A stretch of DNA of 64,000 nucleotides, taken from NCBI GenBank assembly GCA_021772915.1, contig JAJFLB010000018.1, positions 62,001-126,000 of the forward strand. The letters are read 5' to 3'. A program made the position numbers and the translations under genes. Source of the stretch: Gammaproteobacteria bacterium (GTDB lineage Bacteria > Pseudomonadota > Gammaproteobacteria > Xanthomonadales > SZUA-36). Below, piece by piece: positions 25,795 through 35,249 of this stretch; position 1 is the first letter of the stretch, and every line of letters starts with the position of its first letter. The notes under the pieces were generated by a model that worked only from the letters and a program-made list of their open reading frames with translations, did no database searches and was not told the origin of the DNA.

Positions 25795-26775
25795 ATGAAC
25801 GACCACACGATAAACGCCAATCGCCTGGAGCAAGCACTTGGCTGGCTGCAGACACTGGGTGTTAAGGTGCAGTCAGACATTACCGCCGTGGCAGGCGATG
25901 CCAGCTTCCGACGCTATTTTCGCTTCCGTGCTGACAACCAGTCACGGATACTGATGGACGCACCGTCGCAAAGCGCAGATATCAGGTCGTTTCTCGATGT
26001 CACTCGGCGGCTCAGAAATGCAGCTCTGCACGCACCTGAGGTCATTCGCGCCGACCAGGAAAACGGTTTTTTGTTACTCGAAGACCTGGGAGACAGGCTC
26101 TACCGCGACATTCTCAGCAAGGACACTACGGCCACCTGCTTTGACGAGTTGTTCAGCGTGCTCGTGGAGATGGCATTGTTGGTGGACACCAGCCAGCTGC
26201 CGGAATTTAATACCCGTGAACTGCGCAGGGAAATGGACTTGCTCCCGGACTGGTACCTTGGCCGCCACCGCAGTCAGGCGTCACGAGAGAAATTTGATCT
26301 GCTCTGGGATGAGTTTTGCAGATGCGTCATTACATCGGCACGAGCGCAGCCTCAATGCTTTGTCCACCGGGATTTTCACTCCTGTAATTTATTGAGAGCA
26401 CCGGACAACAGCGTTGGCATCATTGACTTCCAGGATGCCGTCACAGGCCCGGTCAGTTACGACTTCATTTCCCTGCTCTGGGACCGTTATATCAGCTGGC
26501 CGCGGTCTCAAATTGAGTACTGGATGGAAGAATTCCGGTTAATGCTCGGTCTTGAGATTGAACCCGGACAATGGCAGCGCTACTGTGACCTGATGGGACT
26601 ACAACGTAATGTCAAGGTCGTCGGAATTTTTGCCCGGTTGTACTACCGGGACGGAAAGACGGGTTATATTGAAATGATCCCGCGTTTTTATGACTATATC
26701 CTGGACACACTGCGTCGCTACCCTGAGTTTACAGATATGCTGGAAATACTGGAGCAAGACGAATGCGCGCCATGA
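25795..26775 (+). CDS. amgK: Anomeric N-acetylmuramate/N-acetylglucosamine kinase (AmgK)
   Basis: The 326-residue aminoglycoside-phosphotransferase-fold kinase has the catalytic loop CFVHRDFHSCNLL and the metal motif GIIDFQDAVTGP. Paired with a murU-like gene it matches AmgK, which phosphorylates recycled MurNAc at the anomeric carbon in the Pseudomonas-type cell-wall recycling route that bypasses MurA. The N-terminal segment VAGDASFRRYFR is the nucleotide-binding strand region of the family. It overlaps murU by 13 bases. In pseudomonads the pair follows lptD; here no lptD is adjacent. Confidence 0.87.
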   Translation: MNDHTINANRLEQALGWLQTLGVKVQSDITAVAGDASFRRYFRFRADNQSRILMDAPSQSADIRSFLDVTRRLRNAALHAPEVIRADQENGFLLLEDLGDRLYRDILSKDTTATCFDELFSVLVEMALLVDTSQLPEFNTRELRREMDLLPDWYLGRHRSQASREKFDLLWDEFCRCVITSARAQPQCFVHRDFHSCNLLRAPDNSVGIIDFQDAVTGPVSYDFISLLWDRYISWPRSQIEYWMEEFRLMLGLEIEPGQWQRYCDLMGLQRNVKVVGIFARLYYRDGKTGYIEMIPRFYDYILDTLRRYPEFTDMLEILEQDECAP

Positions 26776-27416
26776 TACTGGCTGCCGGGCGTGGTGAACG
26801 GCTTGGGCCGTTAACCGATACAACACCCAAACCACTATTGGATATCAACGGTCATTCGCTGATTGAACGTCATCTCGAATCACTCGCGCAGGCAGGGTTT
26901 CGTGAGGTCGTTATTAACCTGGCTCACCTGGGTAACATGATACGCGACACACTGGGAAACGGCTCCAGCTGGGGAATGAATATCCAGTACTCACAGGAGC
27001 CGCCCGGTGCACTGGATACCGGGGGTGGAATCCAACAAGCCCTACCCATGTTGGGAGGGGCACCATTTGCCGTTATTAACGGTGACGTATTAACACGTTT
27101 CCCCCTGGCAAGGCTAAGAGCCACCAAGTGCGATCACGCACACCTGGTGCTGGTACCCAATCCTGCCCACAACCCTGAAGGTGACTTCGCTTTGCAGGGT
27201 GGGCGCGTCATTCCAGACGGACAAGCAAAGTACACTTTTGCCGGTATCAGCATCTATCATCCGCGCTTTTTTGATTCAAAATCCGCTGGTCGATTTTCAG
27301 TAGTACCCATGCTGTACGCGGCGTGTGCCTCAATGCAATTGACAGGTGAATACTATGACGGCGTCTGGCACGACATCGGCACCCCGGAGAGGCTCGAATC
27401 ACTGCGCAGTCATTAA
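26763..27416 (+). CDS. murU: N-acetylmuramate 1-phosphate uridylyltransferase (MurU)
   Basis: The 217-residue nucleotidyltransferase begins MRAMILAAGRGERLGPLTDTTPKPLLDI, with EPPGALDTGGGIQQALPMLG and VINGDVL, and ends with the metal aspartate segment YDGVWHDIGTPERL. It makes UDP-MurNAc from MurNAc 1-phosphate, joining the recycling route to the Mur pathway. Coupled to amgK by overlap. MurD2 and murA, both users of this pool or its bypassed step, are in the same window. Confidence 0.88.
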   Translation: MRAMILAAGRGERLGPLTDTTPKPLLDINGHSLIERHLESLAQAGFREVVINLAHLGNMIRDTLGNGSSWGMNIQYSQEPPGALDTGGGIQQALPMLGGAPFAVINGDVLTRFPLARLRATKCDHAHLVLVPNPAHNPEGDFALQGGRVIPDGQAKYTFAGISIYHPRFFDSKSAGRFSVVPMLYAACASMQLTGEYYDGVWHDIGTPERLESLRSH

Positions 27417-27461
27417 GCCCTCATATTTGTTCAAAACTTGGGTTTTAGGAAGATTTATACC

Positions 27462-27490
27462 TTAGAGACGGTGGCTCAATGAGGTATAAT
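27462..27490 (+). promoter_or_regulatory. Possible promoter of pntAB
   Basis: A perfect -10 box TATAAT at 27485-27490 lies 17 bases after TTAGAG, a poor -35 match. It is about 190 bases before pntA and would leave a long leader in which I see no recognised riboswitch. The remainder of the 263-base gap after murU holds nothing else I can name. Confidence 0.35.
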
Positions 27491-27679
27491 TGACCTGGAT
27501 CGTTATTCGGGTGAATTTGGTGAGTATACCCAATTTAACCTGGAGTGCTCACGAGAATGGTAATTGCTGACCACCTCGGAAAACACCCGAGAACGAGATC
27601 AATTAATCTAAGCAACCCCAGTGAACTAATAAACCTATAGAGCACTAAGCTAAAACGGCAAATCAATCGGAGATTTTTT

Positions 27680-29212
27680 ATGAGAATCGGTGTACCGAGG
27701 GAGCTATACGCGGGCGAAAAGCGCGTTGCCACAACTCCAGACGTGGCTTCCCAATTAATCAAGATGGGCTTTGATGTAGCGATTGAGTCCAGTGCTGGCA
27801 CCGCTGCCAGTTTTTCAGATGCAAGTTATGAAGCGTCCGGATGTTCCGTGGCTACAGTGGATGAAATCTGGGGAGATTCCGATATCATTTTGAAGGTCCG
27901 CGGTCCAGAAAATGATGAGGTATCACAGCTAAAATCCGGCCAGACCTTGGTTAGCTTCCTGTGGCCAGCGCAAAATCCGGAACTGCTCCAGCAACTCACC
28001 GAGCGTGGTGTGACGGCCATGGCCATGGACAGTATTCCACGTATTTCACGCGCCCAGAAAGTAGATGCCCTGAGCTCCATGGCAAACATCGCGGGTTACC
28101 GCAGTATTGTGGAAGCCGCCCAACATTTCGGGCGTTTTTTCACGGGTCAGATTACCGCCGCCGGCAAGGTCCCGCCAGCCAAGGTACTGGTAATCGGTGC
28201 AGGGGTTGCCGGGTTGGCCGCAATTGGCGCTGCCAAGAGCATGGGAGCCATCGTTCGCTCTTTCGATACGCGTCCCGAGGTCAAGGAGCAGATCGAGAGT
28301 ATGGATGCTGAGTTCCTGATGTTGGATTTCGATGACGAGGACGGCTCCGGTGAGGGTGGTTACGCCAAGGTCATGAGCGACGAATTTATCAAGGCGGAGA
28401 TGGCACTGTTTGCCGAACAGGCAAAGGATGTGGATATCATCATTACCACCGCACTGATCCCGGGGAGGCCGGCACCTCGATTGATAACAGCGCAGATGGT
28501 GGAGACCATGAAGGACGGCAGCGTTATCGTCGACCTGGCTGCTGAACAGGGCGGTAACTGCGAATTGACCCAGGCCGACCAGGTGATCAGACACAATGGC
28601 GTGACGCTTATCGGCTATACAGATATGGCCAGCCGACTGGCCACGCAGTCAAGTCAACTGTATGCAACCAACTTGCGTCACCTGTTGACCGACCTGACAC
28701 CTGAGAAAGACGGTCAAATCGTGGTCAATATGGAGGACGAAGTTATTCGCGGGGCGACCGTGTGCAAGGATGGGGAAACAACCTGGCCGCCACCGACTCC
28801 AAAGCTCTCCGCGTCCCCGCCCAAGAAGGCGGAACCGGCTCCTGCACCGGTGGCTGTGGAGCCCAAACGATCGGTTGCAGGTCCGATCATTGGCATGCTC
28901 CTGGCCGGACTGGCACTTCTGGGTCTGGGCGCAGTTGCCCCAGCTTCATTCATGGCGCATTTCACAGTCTTTGTACTGGGGTGTTTTGTAGGCTACATGG
29001 TAATTTGGAACGTGACCGCTGCGTTGCACACACCGCTCATGAGCGTTACCAACGCGATATCAAGCATAATCATCATCGGTGCACTACTACAAATCAGCTC
29101 GGACAATGAGCTGATCATCTGGGTAGCAGGTGGAACCGTATTAATAGCGAGCATTAATATCGCCGGCGGCTTTGCCGTTACGCGTCGTATGCTCGAAATG
29201 TTCAGGAGATGA
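27680..29212 (+). CDS. pntA: NAD(P) transhydrogenase subunit alpha
   Basis: The 510-residue single-chain alpha subunit has the NAD(H)-binding domain ([21 protein letters not shown] at the start, [40 protein letters not shown]), the mobile loop region [23 protein letters not shown], a Pro/Ala-rich linker near residue 375, and four C-terminal membrane helices. Together with PntB it couples hydride transfer from NADH to NADP+ with proton entry. GGAG lies 8 bases before the ATG. Confidence 0.96.
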   Translation: MRIGVPRELYAGEKRVATTPDVASQLIKMGFDVAIESSAGTAASFSDASYEASGCSVATVDEIWGDSDIILKVRGPENDEVSQLKSGQTLVSFLWPAQNPELLQQLTERGVTAMAMDSIPRISRAQKVDALSSMANIAGYRSIVEAAQHFGRFFTGQITAAGKVPPAKVLVIGAGVAGLAAIGAAKSMGAIVRSFDTRPEVKEQIESMDAEFLMLDFDDEDGSGEGGYAKVMSDEFIKAEMALFAEQAKDVDIIITTALIPGRPAPRLITAQMVETMKDGSVIVDLAAEQGGNCELTQADQVIRHNGVTLIGYTDMASRLATQSSQLYATNLRHLLTDLTPEKDGQIVVNMEDEVIRGATVCKDGETTWPPPTPKLSASPPKKAEPAPAPVAVEPKRSVAGPIIGMLLAGLALLGLGAVAPASFMAHFTVFVLGCFVGYMVIWNVTAALHTPLMSVTNAISSIIIIGALLQISSDNELIIWVAGGTVLIASINIAGGFAVTRRMLEMFRR

Positions 29213-29219
29213 GGCCGTC

Positions 29220-30614
29220 ATGAATATCGATGGAATTCTAAGTGCGTCCTACATCGTAGCGACAGTATTATTCATCCTCGCGCTCGGCGGACTTTCCAAC
29301 CAGGAAACAGCCAGACGGGGTAACTGGTACGGCATCACCGGCATGGCGATTGCCCTGATCGCGACAGTTCTGGGTGTTGTTACAAGTAATTACGAGATAC
29401 TGATGGCGGCCCTCGTGGTTGGTGGAAGCATTGGACTAATTGCAGCACGCCGGGTGCAGATGACTCAAATGCCAGAGCTTGTTGCCATTTTGCACAGCCT
29501 GGTGGGTATTGCGGCGGTGGCCGTTGGGTTCGCCAATTTCATGGACCCTGGCAAACATCTCGCAGGTGTCGAGCTGACCATTCATGATATCGAAACCTAT
29601 ATCGGTATCCTGATCGGTGCCGTGACATTTTCAGGGTCAGTAATCGCGTTTGGCAAGTTGTCCGGGCGCATGAGTGGTAAGCCCCTGACTCTACCGGCAC
29701 GGCATTGGTTCAACCTTGGCTTGTTGCTCGCCGCCATCTGGTTCGGATACCAGTTCGTATTGCAGTCAGCGGCAGGTGGCGGTATGCAACCGTTGATCAT
29801 TATGACGGCCATTGCCCTGGTATTTGGCATTCACATGGTGATGGCAATCGGTGGTGCGGATATGCCGGTCGTTGTGTCCATGCTCAACAGCTATTCCGGC
29901 TGGGCGGCCGCGGCGACAGGCTTTATGCTGGGTAACGATTTGCTGATCGTAACCGGTGCGCTGGTCGGATCCAGTGGCGCCATATTGAGCTATATCATGT
30001 GCCGCGCAATGAACCGGAAGTTCCTGGCTGTGATAGCGGGCGGTTTCGGCACCGGAGGAGGCACTGCGGCTGCCGCAGGTGATCAGGAAGGCGAGATCGT
30101 TGCTATTGATGCTGAGGAAACGGCCGCCTTACTCGCCGATGCCAAGGAAGTGATGATTATTCCGGGTTACGGTATGGCAGTGGCCCAGGCCCAGCATATC
30201 GTCCATGAAATCACCCAGACCTTGCGTGCAAAGAAGATCAATGTCCGCTTTGGCATCCACCCTGTCGCGGGCCGAATGCCGGGTCATATGAACGTGCTAT
30301 TGGCCGAGGCCAAGGTGCCCTATGACATCGTCTTCGAGATGGATGAAATTAACGCGGATTTTCCTGATATCGATGTTTCGATCATTATCGGCGCCAATGA
30401 TATCGTCAACCCATCGGCACTGGACGAGCCTGACGGCCCGATAGGGGGTATGCCTGTACTCGAGTGCTGGAATGGAAAAATCTCCATCGTACTCAAGCGC
30501 AGCATGGCCACCGGTTATGCGGGAGTTCAGAACCCGCTGTTTTTCAAAGAGAACACACGTATGTTGTTTGGAGACGCCAAAGACACTCTGGATGCTGTGT
30601 TCAAGTCACTTTAG
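29220..30614 (+). CDS. pntB: NAD(P) transhydrogenase subunit beta
   Basis: The 464-residue partner has about nine membrane helices and a C-terminal NADP(H)-binding domain starting around residue 290: [59 protein letters not shown]-like segment and [17 protein letters not shown]. The ATG at 29220 with GAGG upstream is chosen over the earlier frame extension inside pntA. Only 7 bases separate the two genes. Confidence 0.96.
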   Translation: MNIDGILSASYIVATVLFILALGGLSNQETARRGNWYGITGMAIALIATVLGVVTSNYEILMAALVVGGSIGLIAARRVQMTQMPELVAILHSLVGIAAVAVGFANFMDPGKHLAGVELTIHDIETYIGILIGAVTFSGSVIAFGKLSGRMSGKPLTLPARHWFNLGLLLAAIWFGYQFVLQSAAGGGMQPLIIMTAIALVFGIHMVMAIGGADMPVVVSMLNSYSGWAAAATGFMLGNDLLIVTGALVGSSGAILSYIMCRAMNRKFLAVIAGGFGTGGGTAAAAGDQEGEIVAIDAEETAALLADAKEVMIIPGYGMAVAQAQHIVHEITQTLRAKKINVRFGIHPVAGRMPGHMNVLLAEAKVPYDIVFEMDEINADFPDIDVSIIIGANDIVNPSALDEPDGPIGGMPVLECWNGKISIVLKRSMATGYAGVQNPLFFKENTRMLFGDAKDTLDAVFKSL

Positions 30615-30640
30615 TAAAAATGCTACAGTGCCATAAGACA

Positions 30641-30665
30641 ACCCCCATGCGCAGATAATGGGGGT
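30641..30665 (+). terminator. Hairpin downstream of pntB
   Basis: ACCCCCAT at 30641-30648 pairs with ATGGGGGT at 30658-30665 around a 9-base loop, starting 26 bases after the pntB stop. It lacks a T run, so termination may be Rho-assisted or weak. Confidence 0.45.
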
Positions 30666-30774
30666 GTCGACCAATCCGCTCTCGGCTACAACTGCAGAAC
30701 GCGGATCGTCATTACAAATAAGGCGGTTGGCGCTGTCACCGCCTCCCGGTTAGCGCAATCCCTGTCGTTTGTGT

Positions 30775-30803
30775 TTGTACTTAGTGTTGTACTGTGGTAT
30801 AAC
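30775..30803 (+). promoter_or_regulatory. Promoter of the unknown lipoprotein gene, with flanking inverted repeat
   Basis: TTGTAC (30775-30780), 17 bases, and TATAAC (30798-30803) make a good sigma-70 promoter with transcription starting near 30810, about 29 bases before the ATG. CCTGTCGTT upstream (about 30761-30769) and AACGACAGG downstream (about 30821-30829) are exact complements flanking the promoter and could be an operator pair. Confidence 0.6.
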
Positions 30804-30838
30804 ACCTATACATAACCGAACGACAGGATACTGCGACC

Positions 30839-32560
30839 ATGAAATTTACCCACACACTAACCCTGATTGCCAGTGCCACGTTGTTTCTCACGGCCTGTGG
30901 CCAGGACTCCGGGCAGACGGCCGTTGCAGTTAAAGCAAACACCAACCCGTTGCTCGCCTACGTACCAACCGATACGCCATACGTGTTTGCTGCACTCGAG
31001 CCCGCCCCTGAAGAAGTCACAGACGCTTACCTGTCGCGATTTCAGCCCATCATAGACGTCCTTTCAAAGCAGGCTACAAAATTCAAGACTGATTTTGAAT
31101 CAGGTGGCTATGCGGGCAATGAGATGGCGACACTGGCAGCAGCGGTTCTGGATGAGCTGGGCGGTAACATCAGTACCGATGGGCTTGAGAGGCTGGGGAT
31201 TTCACTCCAGGCTCACCAGGTCTTTTATGGTATGGGAGTTTTTCCGGTCATTCGGTTTGAACTCAGCGATGCGCAGGCCTTACAGGATGCTATTGCCCGG
31301 ATCGAGACAAAAATGGAATTTAACTTGCCGGTCAGGCAGTGGCAGGGCCAGGCCTTTTGGCGGTTCTCGGAAAACGACGCACGGACTGGATTGTACATCG
31401 CAATCCTGGACAGGCAATTGGCCATCAGCTTATTTCCTGCCAATGCCGAAGCCGCATTACTACCCGCGTTCCTCGGCCAGGACATGCCAGCACAGAGTAT
31501 GGCCTCAACCAATGCGCTGGCTGTCTTGAACAGCCAAAAAGGTTACACGGGTTATGGTTCAGGCATTCTGGACCTGCAGGTGCTTGCGAACGAACTGCTG
31601 CTGCCTGAAAGCGCAACCAACACGTACCTTGGGGCTGATGCACACATAAACCTCGAATCATTCGATGCTATCTGCAGAGAAGAGGTCAGAGAAATAATAA
31701 CCCACACGCCCCGCATTACTGCTGGCATCACCAAACTCTCCAACACTGAAATTGCCCTGCGCTATCAGTTGGATGTCGAAAGCACGCTGGCCGGAACCCT
31801 GGCTGGCCTGGTCTCCAACACACCGCCCGCTGCCAGTGGCGAGCAATTGCTTACCGCATCCCTGGCCTTGAAGATCGGCAAGTTACGTGGGTTTCTGCTC
31901 GACAAAGCCAACAGCTTTGTCGCCGCACCATTTCAATGCAAGTTGTTCGACGAACTCAATCACGGGGCAGAACAACTGGCACAGCAGCTCAATATCCCCA
32001 TGCCGCCGATGGTCAACAACCTGATGGGTGTTCGCGTCAGCGTGGATGACTTTGACTGGGATACATCCCAACCCCAGGGGAAAGGTCTGGTGGCCATTCA
32101 CGTTGATAAACCTGAAATGTTTGTCGGCATGGCCAGCATGGTGGTACCCGGCTTTGACGAACTGGACCTGGCCAATCAGTCCGAACCCGTCAGAATTCCA
32201 ACTTCGCTGTTATATATGAGGGACATTGATGTATTCGCACTGATGACAGATGACGCGATCGGGGCCTCAGTTGGGGAGCAAGGCAGAGATAGGCTGGCCT
32301 CATTCATGAGGGATGATAGCGATAACAATGGGGTATTTTTCTCGGTCTCCTATGATTCCGACCTTTATATGAAACGTCATCCCCATGTGTTGGATCAACT
32401 GGGTGGACATGGCACCGACGACAAAACCGACAAAGACTTTGAAAGGGAGTTCTCGGCTGCACTCAAGAAATCAACGACCTCCTTGTTGGGTACGACCCGC
32501 TGGGAAATGCATTTCACTCACGATGGGCTGATTATCGATAACAGCATGACATTCAAATAA
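30839..32560 (+). CDS. Large lipoprotein of unknown function
   Basis: The 573-residue product starts with a lipoprotein signal (MKFTHTLTLIASATLFLTAC, cysteine 20 as the lipidation site), followed by DSGQ, which would allow outer-membrane sorting. The mature part begins NPLLAYVPTDTPYVFAALEP and is a mixed alpha/beta protein with no membrane helices, no repeats and few cysteines. It resembles proteobacterial proteins that read like DUF3352-type envelope proteins, but I do not recognise a family firmly and propose no function. It is a single-gene unit with its own promoter, and converges on the AMP nucleosidase gene. Confidence 0.75.
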   Translation: MKFTHTLTLIASATLFLTACGQDSGQTAVAVKANTNPLLAYVPTDTPYVFAALEPAPEEVTDAYLSRFQPIIDVLSKQATKFKTDFESGGYAGNEMATLAAAVLDELGGNISTDGLERLGISLQAHQVFYGMGVFPVIRFELSDAQALQDAIARIETKMEFNLPVRQWQGQAFWRFSENDARTGLYIAILDRQLAISLFPANAEAALLPAFLGQDMPAQSMASTNALAVLNSQKGYTGYGSGILDLQVLANELLLPESATNTYLGADAHINLESFDAICREEVREIITHTPRITAGITKLSNTEIALRYQLDVESTLAGTLAGLVSNTPPAASGEQLLTASLALKIGKLRGFLLDKANSFVAAPFQCKLFDELNHGAEQLAQQLNIPMPPMVNNLMGVRVSVDDFDWDTSQPQGKGLVAIHVDKPEMFVGMASMVVPGFDELDLANQSEPVRIPTSLLYMRDIDVFALMTDDAIGASVGEQGRDRLASFMRDDSDNNGVFFSVSYDSDLYMKRHPHVLDQLGGHGTDDKTDKDFEREFSAALKKSTTSLLGTTRWEMHFTHDGLIIDNSMTFK

Positions 32561-32567
32561 CTCAATC

Positions 32568-33341
32568 TCAGTAACGAAAGTGCTTTATTTTTTCGCCCTG
32601 GTGGCCGAGTTCGGTCATGGCTTCAATGCCAATTTGTAAATGCAGATCTACCCACTTGGCTGTCACTTTCTTGTCGGATTCCTCCGTTTTGACGCCATCG
32701 GGCGTCACCGGCACATCCGAAACCAACAACAGTGCTCCACGGGCAATTTCATTGGCATGTCCGACAATAAACAGGGTTGCGGTTTCCATGTCGATACCAA
32801 TACAGGTCATGGCCCGTAACTTGGAATGAAAGGCCTTGTCGTGCTCCCACACCCTCCGGTTGGTGGTATAGATTACGCCAGTCCGATAATCGACATTGTG
32901 CGCCAGTATTTTGTCTGAAATGAATTTGTGCAGTTTAAAGGACGGCAGGGCGGGCACTTCAGGTGGAAAGTAATCATTGCTGGCACCCTCCCCTCGGATG
33001 GCTGCAATGGGCAGTATGAAGTGGCCAATTTCGGTGGATTTCTTTAAACCACCACACTTGCCCAGAAACAACACGCCCTTGGGTGATATGGCAGTCAATA
33101 GGTCCATTATCGTGGCGGCATTGCTTGAGCCAATACCAAAATTAATGATAGTCAAATCATCCCCGTTGGTGGCGGCCTGCATGGTCAGGTCTTCACCATA
33201 AATCTTGCAATCAAACATGTGGGCAAAACGCCGCACATAATTGCGAAAATTGGTTAACAAAATGTAGTTGCCAAACTCTTTAAGCGGCATTCCGGTATAG
33301 CGCGGCAACCAATTGCGGGTGATCTGGGTTTTTGTCAACAT
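32568..33341 (-). CDS. AMP nucleosidase, short form
   Basis: The 257-residue protein is a phosphorylase-fold nucleosidase: INFGIGSSNAATIMDLL, GVLFLGKCGGLKKSTEIGHFILPIAAIRGEGASNDYFPPEVPALP, GIDMETATLFIVGHANEIARGALLLVSD (the MET motif binds ribose). These match the short AMP nucleosidases best known from Bacteroidetes and chlamydiae, about half the length of enteric Amn. It should split AMP to adenine and ribose 5-phosphate. Its short form in a gammaproteobacterial context may point to transfer; neighbours are ordinary. Confidence 0.82.
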   Translation of the reverse strand: MLTKTQITRNWLPRYTGMPLKEFGNYILLTNFRNYVRRFAHMFDCKIYGEDLTMQAATNGDDLTIINFGIGSSNAATIMDLLTAISPKGVLFLGKCGGLKKSTEIGHFILPIAAIRGEGASNDYFPPEVPALPSFKLHKFISDKILAHNVDYRTGVIYTTNRRVWEHDKAFHSKLRAMTCIGIDMETATLFIVGHANEIARGALLLVSDVPVTPDGVKTEESDKKVTAKWVDLHLQIGIEAMTELGHQGEKIKHFRY

Positions 33342-33352
33342 GCTGGTACTCC

Positions 33353-34099
33353 TTATGACCCGGAATCTTCCTGGGGTGTCGGGCTCAAAACATGATCGCG
33401 ATTGATCAATCTGAGGGCCTCACGGGCAAGCGGTATTGTAATACTACGCTTATTGGTCAATGCCAGGTCGTGCAGGTTTTCCACGGTTTGAATAAGCGCG
33501 GTCAGACTTCGTTCCTGGTGTTTTAAGAGGTACTGCCGCACCTCGTCAGGCAACTCAATGCCCAGGGCAGCACTGCGCAGACCCATGACGGCCATTTTAT
33601 CTTCATCTGCAATGGGCACCAGCGGTAACCGCAAGCCCCAGGCGAGTCGGGATGCGAGGTCCGGCAAGCCAAGATCCAGTGATGACAATCGCAAACGACT
33701 ACTGATCACGAGGCTTCCATTGGCCTCCCGGATGCGGTTAAAGCAATGAAACAGGGCTTCCTCCCACACTTCTTCGCCCGCAATGACGTGCAGGTCATCC
33801 ACACAGACCAGATTCAGTTTTTCAAGCCCCTGCAAGGACATCACGGCGTCCTTTGGCAAGCGCCTCAGCGCCAGGTAAAAAGCGCGCCCTTGCCGTTCAC
33901 GCACCTCGTGACACAATGCGTTGAGCAAGTGGGTCTTGCCGCAACCGGCACCACCATGCACAAACACCACCGATCCCGGTTGGTCGGCAACTTTCTTTAT
34001 GGCTTTGACAACTGCCTCGTTTGGCCCCGCAACAAAATTATCAAAACACCCAGCACTCCTTGGATTAAGCTGCAGGGGGATTTGCGGAGAAAACAGCAC
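33353..34099 (-). CDS. hda: DnaA regulatory inactivator Hda
   Basis: The 248-residue AAA+ protein has Walker A VFVHGGAGCGKTHLL, Walker B LNLVCVDDLHVI, and a sensor segment SSRLRLSSLDLGLPDLASRLAWGLRLPLVPI. The N-terminal QIPLQLNPRSAGCFDNFVAG corresponds to the clamp-binding start of Hda. With the DNA-loaded beta clamp it stimulates ATP hydrolysis by DnaA. The order DUF2066, PerM-like permease, hda is a common gammaproteobacterial arrangement. Confidence 0.93.
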   Translation of the reverse strand: MLFSPQIPLQLNPRSAGCFDNFVAGPNEAVVKAIKKVADQPGSVVFVHGGAGCGKTHLLNALCHEVRERQGRAFYLALRRLPKDAVMSLQGLEKLNLVCVDDLHVIAGEEVWEEALFHCFNRIREANGSLVISSRLRLSSLDLGLPDLASRLAWGLRLPLVPIADEDKMAVMGLRSAALGIELPDEVRQYLLKHQERSLTALIQTVENLHDLALTNKRSITIPLAREALRLINRDHVLSPTPQEDSGS

Positions 34100-34145
34100 T
34101 AGTGGCCCAACAAGGTAATATTAATGGGTTCTGAGCATGACACTA

Positions 34146-35249
34146 TCACCCTGGGGGAGTACCGTTAGTGTCCGTTGGTGAGTTATACAGGTCACTTTGG
34201 CGATACCTGTCGTGCAGGTGCCGCACCAGTACATTGAGTGCGGCCGCAGCTGGTAAGGCCAGCAGGATACCCAGAAAGCCAAATAACTGACCACCCGCCA
34301 ATACCGCAAAAATCACCATTACCGGATGCAAACCAATTCGGTCACCCACCAGTTTCGGCGTCAAATACATACCTTCAACAATTTGTCCAACACTGAATAC
34401 GAGCAACACCAGGAATAGGTGCAGTACGTCCTGGTATTGAAATATGGCGGCGGCCAGTGCCACCAACACGCCGATGATTGAACCCAGGTAAGGCACTATG
34501 CTTAACAGGCCGGCACCCATTCCAATCAATACCGCTATTTCAAGCCCAACCAGCGTCAATCCCAGTGAATAAATAGCACCCAGTGCCAACATGACCATCA
34601 ATTGTCCGCGAATGAACGCACCGAGGACGGCATCAACCTCGCCCACCACCGAGGTACAATCGCCTTCAATACTCCGTGGCAGCAAATCCTGTATCCCCTG
34701 CTTTAGCAAATCCCAGTCCCTCAGCAAGTAAAACGTCACCACGGGAATCAGAATAAGATTTACCAGCCATGAAGCTACTGCAATTCCACCTCGAGAAAGA
34801 AAATCAATCACACTAAAAGCTGCCTTGCTGATCTCTTTCCAGTAAGCCTGCAGCATGCTGGAGAACTGTGCTGAATCAGACCCTGATATGTCCACACCCA
34901 ATTTAGCAGCCAACCAGGGTGTTGCCGTTCCTGAAAACCACTCAATCCACTGCGGCAAGCGCTCAATGAGTAAACGAACCTGCTCGAGTAACAGCGGAAC
35001 AATAATTAGTAAAACACCGCCAAGCAGTGCCAATATCAGGACAAAAACAACACCTACTGCCAGGGTTCTGTTGACTTTCCAACGCCACACTGAAGCTTGT
35101 TCAAGGCGGTCAACCAATGGGTCACCCAAATAGGCGAGACCAGCCGAAACGGCAAACGGTGTGATGACCGGTGCCAGCAGGTACACCAGCCAACCAGCCC
35201 CAATAATTAGTACCAGCATGAGCCAGTTAGAGTCAGGGTATGAATTCAT
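34146..35249 (-). CDS. AI-2E family transporter / PerM-like permease
   Basis: The 367-residue product has 7-8 hydrophobic segments and the family pattern: LLAPVITPFAVSAGLAYLGDPLVDRLE at the start, TFYLLRDWDLLKQGI, LGAFIRGQLMVMLALGAIYSLGLTLVGLEIAVLIGMGAGLLSIVPYLG, and MYLTPKLVGDRIGLHPVMVIFAVLAGGQLFGFLGILLALPAAA. Substrate is unknown. The start is ATG 35249, which overlaps the DUF2066 stop by 17 bases. Confidence 0.9.
   Translation of the reverse strand: MNSYPDSNWLMLVLIIGAGWLVYLLAPVITPFAVSAGLAYLGDPLVDRLEQASVWRWKVNRTLAVGVVFVLILALLGGVLLIIVPLLLEQVRLLIERLPQWIEWFSGTATPWLAAKLGVDISGSDSAQFSSMLQAYWKEISKAAFSVIDFLSRGGIAVASWLVNLILIPVVTFYLLRDWDLLKQGIQDLLPRSIEGDCTSVVGEVDAVLGAFIRGQLMVMLALGAIYSLGLTLVGLEIAVLIGMGAGLLSIVPYLGSIIGVLVALAAAIFQYQDVLHLFLVLLVFSVGQIVEGMYLTPKLVGDRIGLHPVMVIFAVLAGGQLFGFLGILLALPAAAALNVLVRHLHDRYRQSDLYNSPTDTNGTPPG

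Noticed and set aside
28046-28594. 182-codon minus-strand frame inside pntA
   Set aside because: Antisense to a well-conserved gene, with no recognisable domain.
32977-33201. Frames antisense to the AMP nucleosidase
   Set aside because: Shadow frames with no start site or domain.
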